From: Alkalibacillus filiformis
GTDB taxonomy: Bacteria > Bacillota > Bacilli > Bacillales > Alkalibacillaceae
Length of the DNA: 54,526 bases
Assembly (NCBI RefSeq): GCF_030814115.1
Contig: NZ_JAUSUP010000012.1
Span: 1 to 54,526, forward strand
Direction: 5' to 3'
Under the pieces are notes generated by a model, which was given only the letters and a program-made list of their open reading frames with translations, was not told the DNA's origin and searched no databases. Of the stretch, positions 9,901 to 17,004 are shown one piece after another (the stretch's first letter is position 1; each line of letters starts with the position of its first letter). The translations under genes and the position numbers were made by a program.

Positions 9901-10063
9901 CTGCATCGTCGTATGACGTGGCAACGACCGCTATTGGTAAATCAATATCTGGGTATAGATCGACCGGTAAGTTACGAAATGAGATAAAGCCCATCGCTAA
10001 TATAGCGAGGACAATCATAATGACGCCGACCGGTCGTTTGATCGATGTATTTACTAAACGCAT
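6998..10063 (-). CDS. swrC: RND-family multidrug efflux transporter, SwrC/YerP type
   Basis: The 1021-residue product has the AcrB/HAE1 layout of two halves. Each half is a transmembrane helix followed by a large outward-facing domain and five more helices. The N-terminus MRLVNTSIKRPVGVIMIV is typical. The fourth helix contains GIGMMVDSSIVILEHI, where one of the two aspartates of AcrB is Ser. The second half contains AGIVVNNAIVLVDYIN. B. subtilis SwrC (YerP) exports surfactin and other amphiphiles and supports swarming. The membrane-fusion adaptor gene lies 3 bases upstream and a YerO-like TetR gene precedes that, so the three form one operon. Gram-positive homologues work without an outer-membrane channel. 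The SwrC name is based on size and context. The substrate is unknown. Confidence 0.88.
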   Translation of the reverse strand: MRLVNTSIKRPVGVIMIVLAILAMGFISFRNLPVDLYPDIDLPIAVVATSYDDAAPQEVEELVTRPIEDSVSTIQGVDTIQAQSQPGSSLVIIMFSMDTDLDQALLDVRESVDQVTGFLPSGANDPSVLRFDPQQMPVMWVGLTGDDQSTLQNLAEEEVEPSFERQQGVGSVTIEGGETEEIQVELDEQRLSQFGLSSQEVMEAVQSANQSASLGVIDRGTQELQLRIPGEYGSIDEIGETLIQIGEGDFLRLNDIATVEQRTLDSDERTLVNGQNAVVMSILKQTDANTVGVSDEIIGSMEDIRGNLPESVEVDVVFDTADFIREAIDSVFQNILIGAAFAVVVLLLFLKSIRATLVIGLSIPIAVITAFTLMYFTGETVNILTMGGLALGIGMMVDSSIVILEHIYTYRERGYGIKEAARRGASEIAPAVIASTTTTLVVFLPIVFVDGIASEIFTPLAITVAFALIASLAASVTLIPMLSSKLLTKAVDQGGRRYWFDRFLSRVITVYQKMLRGVLKFRKTMLLGTFAVVVGSLFLLPQLGAAFIPEADQGQIEISVETPTGTNLETTENVADHVNEIIQQDEDIIDSNFVTIGSGGGMGFGRGGNNSADYMVQLISSSERERTTEEVMRDWDEQVQDIAGADITVNAMGANISGGDPIQIQLTGDDYEVLDEIADQFVDIISEVEGVHNPTTSAEEGRPEMQIQVDRDVASEYGLTYQQVMGQLQMELIGQVATQYRSGGEELDVRIMTPEDERSAIEDIENLTIQSPTGASIELSEVAELVQVEGPASLTRQNQQRTVNVTSGIDDRDLGSVTGDIENLLAGVDLPDGYDWSMGGEAEDMAEAFEDLAVALLFSIFLVYAVMAVQFENFLHPFVIMFSLPATIVGVILGLFVTGLPFSIPAFIGIIMLAGIVVNNAIVLVDYINILRGKGKERFEAILEAGANRLRPILMTTLTTVLGMIPLSLGLGEGAEAQQPLAVVIIFGLTVSMIFTLLLIPVVYTLFDDLSAKFTRRSKTE

Positions 10064-10066
10064 AGA

Positions 10067-10933
10067 TTAGTCCTCCTCAACGATGCGTACCGTCTGGCCA
10101 TCTTCTATCGTTAATTGGCCACGTGTCACCACCGTGTCCCCTTCTGCAATGATGTCGTCGGCTAACGGTTCAATGGCTGTATATTGTGATTGCATCGCAA
10201 TGACGTCGACATCAACACGAATTGCTTCTTCATTGTCGACTATATAAACAAATTGATCCGCTCCACGCTCAACGATCGCTTCAGTCGGTACAACATATGC
10301 ATCTGATTCGATGACTTCATCGATTTCGATTTGTGCTGTTAAGCCTGAAGAGATTGGTTCATCGGTTTGTTCTATTTCTGCTTCTACATCAAATAATCCA
10401 TTTTCACCAGCTGTGCTAGCCATGTAAGTTACTTCTGCTTCGCCTTCACGGTCTGCCTGTGACACGCTATAACGGATGTCATCGCCAACTTCAATTAAGT
10501 CACGATTGTTCGCTGTCAGTTGAAAATGTAATACGAGTGGGTTTGTATTAATAACAACGGCTGCAGGCTCTTCTGTTGTTACCATTCGCCCTTCTTGTAA
10601 ATTCAACTCTTGAATAATGCCGTTGATTGGTGCTTCCATTTCCATCCAACCGTACTGAGAAGAATATTCTGCAATAACATCTCCTTCTTCTACTACATCT
10701 CCACGCTCAACAAAAAGTTCCTCTACTTCACCTGGGGCTTCAGCTAAGACTGGAACTTGGTCATTAGGCATTGAACGTGCGGTAAAACTTTTCGTTACTG
10801 AAAAATCTTCAACTGTCACTTCTTCTACTTCAACTGGTGTTACCGTTTCGACTTCTTCTTCATCTGTTTCTTCATTACAAGCCGATAAAATGAATACGCT
10901 TATTAGAGCTAACATTAACATCCACTTTTTCAT
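10067..10933 (-). CDS. RND efflux adaptor (membrane-fusion protein), lipoprotein
   Basis: The 288-residue protein begins with a lipoprotein signal whose lipobox is LSAC at about residues 16-19, so it should be anchored to the outer membrane leaflet. The mature protein has the biotinyl-lipoyl halves of HlyD/AcrA adaptors, seen as EAPGEVEELFVERGDVVEEGD and the GIIQELNLQEGRMV repeat. A beta-barrel and a membrane-proximal domain follow (YVVPTEAIVERGADQFVYIV). The coiled-coil hairpin between the lipoyl halves is almost absent, as expected for an adaptor that has no TolC-like partner to reach. It is 3 bases upstream of the RND pump gene and 12 bases downstream of the TetR gene. Confidence 0.88.
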   Translation of the reverse strand: MKKWMLMLALISVFILSACNEETDEEEVETVTPVEVEEVTVEDFSVTKSFTARSMPNDQVPVLAEAPGEVEELFVERGDVVEEGDVIAEYSSQYGWMEMEAPINGIIQELNLQEGRMVTTEEPAAVVINTNPLVLHFQLTANNRDLIEVGDDIRYSVSQADREGEAEVTYMASTAGENGLFDVEAEIEQTDEPISSGLTAQIEIDEVIESDAYVVPTEAIVERGADQFVYIVDNEEAIRVDVDVIAMQSQYTAIEPLADDIIAEGDTVVTRGQLTIEDGQTVRIVEED

Positions 10934-10945
10934 CTTTCTTCACCT

Positions 10946-11785
10946 CTACACGTTCAATTTTGTTCTAAAATGACGGACGTCTTTTCTAATTTCACTATAT
11001 GTTTCTAGATTCATCAGTAATGAATCTAATACGATTCGTTCTGGTTCTTCTTTTTTAAGTTGTTGATCTATTGCGCTTAAGGCGTCTAACGCTTTGTTTT
11101 GATTGCGTGACATCATACTAAAGACCTTTTGCCTAATGCGAGTTAGAATAATGGATTGATCGTCTAAGAAATCAGGCTTCTTTTTTATTGGGGTGCTCTC
11201 TCTTTCATTAATAAGCTGCTCACATAGCGTTTCGACTCGTTTTAAAATGAACTGTGGCAACTGGTCAACATCGATTGACTCTTCATCGACTAAAATCCAA
11301 TTGTTATAGCTTTGGAGCATACCATCGACTATGACGAGTACATCATAAATATAAGGCTCTGCTTCTTGGCCATAAATTCTTTTAATATTTTGATGCAACC
11401 AATCGTAATGTTGCTGCTTCATCTCTGTCATGAAACTTTCCATATCGCGGTCGATTGGAATTTGTTCTTTCATAATCATTTTAATTAACGGTTTATTGTT
11501 TAAGAAAAACTCGAAAAAGACAGCTAATTGGTTTTGGAACTGTTCTTTTGGGTCATCTGTCTGTGTCTTTTCCTCAACCATCGCTTCTTCTAAAACAGCA
11601 AAATAAAAGTCATAAATCGCTCTTATAAGATCGTTTTTTGACGTGAAATAATTATAAAAAGACCCTTTTGCTACGTTCGCTCGATCTACGATTTCCTGTA
11701 CAGACGTGACATGGAAACCTTTCTCAGCAAAAAGGTCGATACTAGCTTTAATGATTTCTATTTTCTTCTCTTGCATATAGACCAT
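10946..11785 (-). CDS. TetR-family regulator of the RND pump, YerO-like
   Basis: The N-terminal helix-turn-helix is clear at about residues 8-55: ASIDLFAEKGFHVTSVQEIV, then ANVAKGSFYNYFTSKNDL. At 279 residues it is about 80 longer than a standard TetR repressor. This matches B. subtilis YerO, which also precedes yerP/swrC. The extra C-terminal region is helical and charged. Start choice is uncertain: the ATG at 11785 and an in-frame ATG at 11776 both have weak ribosome-binding sites, and the second gives the more typical N-terminus. It leads the pump operon. A TetR-type inverted repeat lies 25-38 bases upstream, so autorepression with release by a pump substrate is likely (inference). Confidence 0.9.
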   Translation of the reverse strand: MVYMQEKKIEIIKASIDLFAEKGFHVTSVQEIVDRANVAKGSFYNYFTSKNDLIRAIYDFYFAVLEEAMVEEKTQTDDPKEQFQNQLAVFFEFFLNNKPLIKMIMKEQIPIDRDMESFMTEMKQQHYDWLHQNIKRIYGQEAEPYIYDVLVIVDGMLQSYNNWILVDEESIDVDQLPQFILKRVETLCEQLINERESTPIKKKPDFLDDQSIILTRIRQKVFSMMSRNQNKALDALSAIDQQLKKEEPERIVLDSLLMNLETYSEIRKDVRHFRTKLNV

Positions 11786-11809
11786 CCAATCTTTATTTAG
11801 ATTTTAGAA

Positions 11810-11823
11810 TGACCAGTCAGTCA
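11810..11823. promoter_or_regulatory. Probable TetR operator (TGAC-N6-GTCA)
   Basis: The sequence TGACCAGTCAGTCA carries an inverted repeat TGAC / GTCA with a 6-base spacer. Its reverse strand, TGACTGACTGGTCA, resembles known operators of TetR-family repressors in Bacillus. It lies just upstream of the TetR gene that leads the efflux operon. Confidence 0.55.
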
Positions 11824-11920
11824 CCATTTAAACTTATCAAAATAAACCTTTTGTTACAAGTGTTCGCAAAAATGTTCACAGTATATTCAAAACGTCGAAT
11901 TTTGTACATACATAATTAAA

Positions 11921-11944
11921 ACCGGTTGCTCTTGAGCAACCGGT
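11921..11944. terminator. Terminator of the comK-like gene
   Basis: An 11-bp perfect stem (accggttgctc / gagcaaccggt) has a 2-base loop. On the minus strand it is followed by TTTTAATT, 4 bases after the stop codon of the comK-like gene. Confidence 0.8.
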
Positions 11945-11948
11945 CTAT

Positions 11949-12437
11949 TTAACATATATCGTCTTTTTTATAAAAATAGCCCAAAAGAAAACCTGCGTAC
12001 AGCATTTGTTTTTCATAATTTGTTTTCGTTATTTCGAATTGGACTTTTAATCCATTAGTGAACTCTATTAGTGAAAAGAAATCATTGTCGCTTGGATGGA
12101 AGTTATGAATGTATCGGTATGAGATCCAGTCTGAACGAGTTCGTTTCCTTGTTGTCGTCGGTATGAACAGGCTGTTGTACTCAATTTCAATTGGTACAGG
12201 AAGCCTGATTTTGCGACTCATCAAATTCTCTACCGCTTTCTTTCTACCATCTAACGTCGTTAACCCCTTTTTCATGCAAGAGTCGTTGAGTATTTCTTCT
12301 GGCTGCTTTTCGCACAAATAAATCGTTTGTTCCTCTAAAATCCAGCTACCATACTTAGAGTCCTCATCATAGTGCTTAATAGCCATAGTGCCATCATTAA
12401 TAACATAGTCAGATTTATAGTCAATGTTGTGCGACAC
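11949..12437 (-). CDS. comK: Competence transcription factor ComK, short C-terminus
   Basis: ComK is the minor-groove-binding activator of DNA-uptake genes. Segments that align by eye with B. subtilis ComK are the DGTMAIKHYDED region, the DSCMKKGLTTLDGRKKA block, SLFIPTTTRKRTRSDWISY, and FTNGLKVQFEITKTNYEKQM. The product is 162 residues, against 192 in B. subtilis. It stops soon after the segment matching the B. subtilis WLRTKF region. The C-terminal tail that carries the MecA-recognition motif FMLYPK in B. subtilis is therefore absent. The start codon is probably GTG at 12437, with AAGGA about 11 bases upstream. It is monocistronic with a terminator 5 bases downstream. Regulation is not evident beyond an AT-rich upstream region. 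Confidence 0.85.
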   Translation of the reverse strand: MSHNIDYKSDYVINDGTMAIKHYDEDSKYGSWILEEQTIYLCEKQPEEILNDSCMKKGLTTLDGRKKAVENLMSRKIRLPVPIEIEYNSLFIPTTTRKRTRSDWISYRYIHNFHPSDNDFFSLIEFTNGLKVQFEITKTNYEKQMLYAGFLLGYFYKKDDIC

Positions 12438-12570
12438 CTTCTACATCTTCCTTTCTTTATTCAGTTATTAAATGAAATTAATGATATAATAAAACTAATA
12501 CTATTTTACTATATTTTTTGTGATTTTCCACTATTTTGACTTTAATTTTAGTAAGTTTTTGAAAATGTAC

Positions 12571-12597
12571 TAAATAAAGTGTTTTTGTTGTCGATAT
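12571..12597 (+). promoter_or_regulatory. SigD-type promoter for the yjfB homologue
   Basis: TAAA at 12571-12574 and GTCGATAT at 12590-12597 are separated by exactly 15 bases. The SigD consensus is TAAA-N15-GCCGATAT, so only one base of twelve differs. It lies 26 bases upstream of the yjfB start, a gene family linked to motility. Confidence 0.8.
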
Positions 12598-12623
12598 TAT
12601 GCATAAGAACGCGAGGTGAAGGT

Positions 12624-12809
12624 ATGGATGTAGCAAAGGCGTCAATTGCGATGAATCAAGCCCAAGTGAAACAACAGTTCAATGTTGGGCTAGCAAAAGA
12701 GGTCAAAGATCAGCTTAATCAACAAGGTGAGGCGTTCGACAAATTAGTCGAGTCGAGCCAAGTACCGTCACATCCTAACTTAGGTCATAACATTGATCTT
12801 AAAGGTTAA
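12624..12809 (+). CDS. yjfB: YjfB-family putative motility protein
   Basis: The 61-residue product starts MDVAKASIAMNQAQVKQQ and matches the small YjfB family of Bacillales. These proteins have no known biochemical role but are tied to motility regulons. The ATG at 12624 has a GAGGTGAAGG ribosome-binding site. An ATG further upstream (12579) overlaps the promoter and is rejected. The upstream SigD promoter supports a link to flagellar or chemotaxis gene expression. The gene is monocistronic and ends at a long terminator hairpin. Confidence 0.85.
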   Translation: MDVAKASIAMNQAQVKQQFNVGLAKEVKDQLNQQGEAFDKLVESSQVPSHPNLGHNIDLKG

Positions 12810-12810
12810 A

Positions 12811-12896
12811 AAATCCCAAAGCTATAATGAAGTGATCCCCATTCGTTAGAGTGAAAATCTAACTCGTTGTCGGGGTCACATCATGCTTTGGGATTT
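12811..12896. terminator. Terminator with an extended, internally folded loop (86 nt)
   Basis: The outer stem aaatcccaaagc / gctttgggattt is 12 perfect bp and is followed by TTTTTGT on the plus strand. Inside it, ATGAAGTGATCCCC pairs imperfectly with GGGGTCACATCAT, and GTTAGA pairs with TCTAAC. The whole forms a long rod rather than a simple hairpin. It ends the yjfB unit and could also end the convergent lipoprotein gene. Confidence 0.75.
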
Positions 12897-12922
12897 TTGT
12901 TCGTTATGAATCATGTTAATTG

Positions 12923-13165
12923 TTAATAGTTGTCTTCTTCGTCTTCATTGTCATCTGGATCAAACTCATCATCGAATTCATCTTGCATTTCATCATCTTC
13001 TTGATTTTCATCATCAAATTCTTCATCTTGCTGCATTTCACTGTCATCTTCAGGAGCATCGATTCCAGGATCCTCATAATCTTCATCATCCGTCGTTGCA
13101 CACCCCATCAGTAGACCAAACGTAAGTAGCACGACCATACAAAGCTTCCAAATATGTGTTGTCAT
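12923..13165 (-). CDS. Small, extremely acidic lipoprotein, unknown function
   Basis: The 80-residue product has a lipoprotein signal (hydrophobic VVLLTFGLLMGC, lipobox LMGC with Cys at residue 22). The mature part consists mostly of Asp, Glu, Asn, Gln and Met, with no predicted fold. GAGGTAAGAACG precedes the ATG at 13165. The composition suggests a disordered, highly charged surface chain that may bind cations, as is common in salt-adapted bacilli (inference). I recognise no family. It is alone between the yjfB unit and repeat array A. Confidence 0.75.
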   Translation of the reverse strand: MTTHIWKLCMVVLLTFGLLMGCATTDDEDYEDPGIDAPEDDSEMQQDEEFDDENQEDDEMQDEFDDEFDPDDNEDEEDNY

Positions 13166-13290
13166 CGTTCTTACCTCCTAATTTATATGATCATGCTTTA
13201 TTGTTTCCAATATTAGTTATTTTATAAAGAGTTTTTTGTGTTCGTTCGTGGGTGCGCTTGCGCGAGTGCGAATTTTGTCGATATTCGGCG

Positions 13291-13411
13291 TTCGCCTGAT
13301 TATGAGGTGGTTTCGCCTGATTATTTAGATTTTCGCCCGATTATCGAGGATTTCGCCTAAATATTGAGAATTTCGCTTAATTATTAATTTTTTCGCCTGA
13401 ATATTGAAATC
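13291..13411. repeat. Tandem array A: six ~20-bp units with core TTCGCCTGATTAT
   Basis: Units begin at 13291, 13312, 13332, 13352, 13372 and 13392 (steps of 21, 20, 20, 20, 20). Each opens with TTCGCC or a one-base variant, followed by an AT-rich half. The array starts 31 bases beyond the fabZ terminator (in the minus direction) and lies ahead of the lipoprotein gene. Its boundary ATTCGGCGTTCGCC is shared with array D at 37828. Confidence 0.9.
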
Positions 13412-13442
13412 TTGTATCATATAACGAACGACACATTTAAAA

Positions 13443-13469
13443 AAGAACTTTGCGCTGAGCAAAGTTCTT
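13443..13469 (-). terminator. Terminator of the fabZ unit
   Basis: An 11-bp perfect stem (aagaactttgc / gcaaagttctt) with the loop GCTGA is followed on the minus strand by TTTTTTAAA. It lies 12 bases after the fabZ stop. Confidence 0.85.
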
Positions 13470-13480
13470 CCGCTTCTTAG

Positions 13481-13918
13481 TTATTGTTGTTCTGGGTCAA
13501 CGATCGCAAACATAATTTCTGCTTCACATGCTACTTCGCCATCAACGGTTGCGACGGCTTTACCTTTTCCGACAGGGCCTTTAAGTTTAACCATTTCGAC
13601 TTCTAGCTTTAACGTGTCACCTGGTTTGACTTGGCGCTTGAAACGGCACTTATCAATGCCTGTGAACATGCCTAACTTGCCTTTGTTTTCACCTAAGTTC
13701 AGAATTGCGACAGCTCCAACTTGTGCTAAAGCTTCTACAATTAGAACACCTGGCATGACCATGTAATTTGGGAAATGACCTTGGAAAAATGGTTCGTTTG
13801 CTGTGACGTTTTTATAACCAACAGCGCGCTTTCCGTCTTCAAGCTCTGTTACTTGATCAACGAGTAAAAAAGGATAACGATGTGGGATAATCTCTTTAAT
13901 TTGTTCGATATCTAACAT
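13481..13918 (-). CDS. fabZ: 3-hydroxyacyl-[acyl-carrier-protein] dehydratase FabZ
   Basis: FabZ removes water from 3-hydroxyacyl-ACP in each round of type II fatty acid synthesis. The 145-residue hot-dog-fold protein shows [13 protein letters not shown] near residue 10 and [22 protein letters not shown] near 45. These hold the catalytic histidine and glutamate. GGAGGATC precedes the ATG at 13918. The position next to flhO/flhP and mbl matches the B. subtilis neighbourhood. It is the last gene of its unit. Confidence 0.97.
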   Translation of the reverse strand: MLDIEQIKEIIPHRYPFLLVDQVTELEDGKRAVGYKNVTANEPFFQGHFPNYMVMPGVLIVEALAQVGAVAILNLGENKGKLGMFTGIDKCRFKRQVKPGDTLKLEVEMVKLKGPVGKGKAVATVDGEVACEAEIMFAIVDPEQQ

Positions 13919-13949
13919 AAAGATCCTCCTAGATTAGGCAATAGAAATT

Positions 13950-14279
13950 TTATTTTCCTTTTATATAATCATATAAGTTTTCCCATAATGAACGGTCAAG
14001 AACGGAACTTGGCTCATCACCTTCACCTATGACTCCATAACCGACCATCATACCAATTGCTAAAGCGGCGATACTTAAGACAATAGCTAACACAAAGCGT
14101 AACCAAACTGGAATATAACGAATGCGGCCTTTTTTTTGCTTTTTCTCTTTTTTGCGTTCTTCTTTGGCGGCTTTTCGTTTCGATTGATCTTTTGGCGTAT
14201 CTTCTTTCTCTTTAGGCTTGAACTTTTTCGCGCCTTTGAGCTTGCGCGATTTTTGATTTTGCTTATCTTCTGAAGCCAT
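13950..14279 (-). CDS. EpuA-like small membrane protein (often mislabelled RNA polymerase beta)
   Basis: The 109-residue product has a long basic, disordered N-terminus (Lys-rich to about residue 55). A single transmembrane helix follows (about 60-85, VWLRFVLAIVLSIAALAIGM), then VGYGVIGEGDEPSSVLDRSLWENLYDYI. This helix-plus-VGYGVIG pattern is that of the EpuA family (Pfam name from memory). Databases often call members a DNA-directed RNA polymerase beta subunit without basis. It lies between flhP and fabZ in the same direction. Its function is unknown. Confidence 0.8.
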   Translation of the reverse strand: MASEDKQNQKSRKLKGAKKFKPKEKEDTPKDQSKRKAAKEERKKEKKQKKGRIRYIPVWLRFVLAIVLSIAALAIGMMVGYGVIGEGDEPSSVLDRSLWENLYDYIKGK

Positions 14280-14301
14280 AATTACAACCTCGATTCTAAT
14301 G

Positions 14302-15126
14302 CTATCTCATATTTCCAATTAAGCCCATCATTTGATCACCGATCGATAGTGAGCGTGCGTTAAACTGATAAGCACGTTGGGCCTCTAGTAAATCGGTCAT
14401 TTCCTTAGCCATGTTAACATTAGACCCTTCTAGTGCGCTAGGGGCTAAATTCGCATCAATTGGCGCAACTTCTGCTACTAATTCCTCAACTGGTACTTCT
14501 AAGTCTTCCTCATTTATTGTAAATGAATTCGCATCAACTGGCTCCATGACTCTCGTATTTTCAATATCAACGAGTTGGAGAGTCGCTTCAACAGCTGTGT
14601 CACCATCTCTAGTGACTTCAACCTCACCAGATTCGTTAATTGAAATATCATCAAACTCTCCGTCAAGTGTGATTGGACCATCTTGACCTTCTACTGGGTA
14701 TCCAGCATTTGTCGTTAGCATCATACTGCCATCTGCTTGTTCAGATAGGTAAAAGTTACCTGCACGTGTGTAACGCTCCTCAACTTCGCCGTCCTCTGTC
14801 GGTGCGTTAACGACAAAGAACCGATAGTCATCTTGGATCGCTACATCTAATGGGCGGTCACTCGGCTCGATTGTACCTGACGTCATGTTCATATTAGTGT
14901 TTGATAAACGAGCACCAGCCCCTACACGAATACCATCTGGTGTAAGACGTGGTGAACCTTGATCATAGTCTAAAATGTTATCATGTTGCTGATACAAAAG
15001 TGACGAAAATTGCCCTTCTCTAGCTTTATATCCATGGTTATTGATGTTAGATAAATTGTTAGATGTTAAATCCATGCGCTGCTGCATTTGGCCCATTGTT
15101 GCTGCTGCATTAAACATGTTTCGCAT
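14302..15126 (-). CDS. flhP: Flagellar hook-basal body protein FlhP
   Basis: The 274-residue protein has the FlgG/FlgE rod-hook fold. At the N-terminus QQRMDLTSNNLSNINNHGYK carries the rod signature. At the C-terminus EGSNVNMAKEMTDLLEAQRAYQFNARSL forms the partner helix. In B. subtilis FlhO and FlhP follow mbl and build the distal rod. Here flhP lies 19 bases after flhO in the same order. It is secreted through the flagellar export gate and has no cleaved signal. The assignment between FlhO and FlhP rests on gene order and N-terminal pattern. Confidence 0.92.
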   Translation of the reverse strand: MRNMFNAAATMGQMQQRMDLTSNNLSNINNHGYKAREGQFSSLLYQQHDNILDYDQGSPRLTPDGIRVGAGARLSNTNMNMTSGTIEPSDRPLDVAIQDDYRFFVVNAPTEDGEVEERYTRAGNFYLSEQADGSMMLTTNAGYPVEGQDGPITLDGEFDDISINESGEVEVTRDGDTAVEATLQLVDIENTRVMEPVDANSFTINEEDLEVPVEELVAEVAPIDANLAPSALEGSNVNMAKEMTDLLEAQRAYQFNARSLSIGDQMMGLIGNMR

Positions 15127-15145
15127 CGATTATGCCTCCTCTAGA

Positions 15146-15967
15146 CTATCTTAAACGCCCGATTTCGTTTGCGGCTAGTTCCATACTTTGATCAAACGTT
15201 CTGACGACTTGTTGGTTCATTTCGAACATACGATGAGCGCGTGTCATGTCAGCCATTGTTGCCTGCGTGTCGACATTAGACCATTCTAGATGATTTTGTC
15301 GCACTTGAAAGTCTGCTCCTGCAGCTTCACGTGCATCAACAACTGCAGCTTCACCGTCATTGTTAAATAAATTTTCGCCTTCTTTTACAAAATCATTGGC
15401 ATTTGGATGATAGCCAATACCTAATAACGTTTGATCAAAAGCAGAAATGACTTCACCATTTTCAGTTACTTCAAAAGCTTCAGAGCCTGTTTGAATCTGC
15501 TCACCATCTTCATTTAATACATAATAACCTTCATTCGTCGTTAAAAAGCCTTCTGCATCAACTGTGAAATTGCCGTTACGTGTATATCGAACTTCACCGT
15601 CTTCATTTGCTACTTCGAAAAATAGAAAGCCTGTTTCATCAGGTAAGTTTCCATTTTGAAGTGCTAAGTCTGTCGGCATACTCGTTTCGCGGACGTCTCC
15701 TTGTTCAAACAAAGGTACGTCTTCCTGCAAATAAGTACCAGAATTGATCGCCCCAACTGTATGGTTACGTGGCAAACTAAGCCCGTTTTCTGTCGGGACG
15801 TTTCTATTTTCAACGTTTTGGATTAACATTTCTGGAAATGCACGAAACGTTGAACGGTCTTGTTTAAAACCAGGTGTTAATGCATTTGACATATTGTTAC
15901 TTAACGTATCTTGATGGCGCTGATTAGCAATCATCCCTGCACCAGCTGTATTAAAACCTCTTAGCAT
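15146..15967 (-). CDS. flhO: Flagellar hook-basal body protein FlhO
   Basis: The 273-residue protein is a second FlgG-type rod component. The N-terminal helix contains GMIANQRHQDTLSNNMSNALTPGFK and the C-terminal helix contains ATMADMTRAHRMFEMNQQVV. The order mbl-flhO-flhP is that of B. subtilis. It starts 35 bases after the mbl stop, with a GGAGG ribosome-binding site, so it is probably read through from mbl. I see no separate SigD promoter in that short gap. The two rod genes are about equal in length, which is normal for this pair. Confidence 0.92.
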   Translation of the reverse strand: MLRGFNTAGAGMIANQRHQDTLSNNMSNALTPGFKQDRSTFRAFPEMLIQNVENRNVPTENGLSLPRNHTVGAINSGTYLQEDVPLFEQGDVRETSMPTDLALQNGNLPDETGFLFFEVANEDGEVRYTRNGNFTVDAEGFLTTNEGYYVLNEDGEQIQTGSEAFEVTENGEVISAFDQTLLGIGYHPNANDFVKEGENLFNNDGEAAVVDAREAAGADFQVRQNHLEWSNVDTQATMADMTRAHRMFEMNQQVVRTFDQSMELAANEIGRLR

Positions 15968-16002
15968 GGTGTGGCCTCCTTTTTAACCGAAAAAAGCGTT
16001 GT

Positions 16003-17004
16003 TTAAACGATTTTGTCTTTAGGTAATTTATCGATATTTTCAAGCATGATTCCTGTGCCTTCTGCAACACAGCTCATTGGGTCTTCTGCAATAAAGACCG
16101 GTACTTTAAGCTCTTCAGCTAGTAGTTGGTCAATTCCGTTTAATAGACCACCACCGCCAGTAATAATGACACCGCGATCAATGATATCTGCTGATAACTC
16201 TGGTGGTGTCGCTTCAAGTACTGTCTTCGTTGCCTGAACAATTAGGCTTACAGATTCGCGTAATGCTTCTTCAATCTCATCAGACTGTACCGTAATCGTG
16301 CGTGGTAGACCAGACACTAAATCACGTCCACGAATGTCCATTGATTCATCGCGGTTGCCTGGGAATACCGTTGCAACGTTCATTTTAATATCTTCAGCTG
16401 TTCGATCACCGATTAATAGTTTGTATTTGCGCTTTATGTATTGCAAAATTTCTTGATCGAATTTGTCACCAGCTAGTTTGATAGATTCAGAAGTTACGAT
16501 ATCACCCATTGATAAAACGGCAATATCAGTCGTTCCACCACCAATGTCGACAACCATGTTACCGCTCGGTTGGAAAATGTCCATCCCTGCGCCAACTGCT
16601 GCTACTTTTGGCTCTTCTTCTAAATAAATTCTCTTACCGCCAGACTTTTCAGCCGCTTCTTTAATCGCTTTTTGCTCAACTTTCGTAATATTCGTTGGGC
16701 AACATACTAAAATACGTGGTTTGGAAAACATTCCGCGCACGTTAATTTTTTCTATAAAGTAACGTAGCATCGCTTCTGTCACGTCAAAGTCTGCAATAAC
16801 ACCGTCTTTAAGTGGGCGAATCGCTTCGATGTTTCCTGGTGTACGACCGACCATACGACGTGCGGCATGCCCTACTTCTAAAACTTTTCCTGTATTGCGA
16901 TCCATCGCGACAACCGATGGCTCATCTAACACAATGCCTTTTCCTTTCACATGAATCAAAACATTTGCTGTACCTAAGTCTATCCCAATATCTCTAGCGA
17001 ACAT
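16003..17004 (-). CDS. mbl: Rod-shape-determining protein Mbl (MreB family)
   Basis: Mbl is an actin-like, membrane-associated filament protein that guides lateral wall synthesis. The 333-residue product matches B. subtilis Mbl nearly end to end. Visible features include MFARDIGIDLGTANVLIH (phosphate 1 loop), VVDIGGGTTDIAVLSMGDIV (phosphate 2) and DIIDRGVIITGGGGLLNG (adenosine site). In B. subtilis mbl directly follows spoIIID. Here a MerR/AidB-like block and an unknown gene lie between them. The 268 bases upstream hold the aidB terminator at 17273 and an AT-rich stretch with a TACAAT hexamer near 17065, a possible -10 with a weak -35. Confidence 0.97.
   Translation of the reverse strand: MFARDIGIDLGTANVLIHVKGKGIVLDEPSVVAMDRNTGKVLEVGHAARRMVGRTPGNIEAIRPLKDGVIADFDVTEAMLRYFIEKINVRGMFSKPRILVCCPTNITKVEQKAIKEAAEKSGGKRIYLEEEPKVAAVGAGMDIFQPSGNMVVDIGGGTTDIAVLSMGDIVTSESIKLAGDKFDQEILQYIKRKYKLLIGDRTAEDIKMNVATVFPGNRDESMDIRGRDLVSGLPRTITVQSDEIEEALRESVSLIVQATKTVLEATPPELSADIIDRGVIITGGGGLLNGIDQLLAEELKVPVFIAEDPMSCVAEGTGIMLENIDKLPKDKIV

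Noticed and set aside
12913-13125. Three other open frames across the acidic lipoprotein gene
   Set aside because: They are antisense or shifted readings of the GAT/GAA-rich lipoprotein sequence and give His/Leu- or Met/Lys-rich nonsense.
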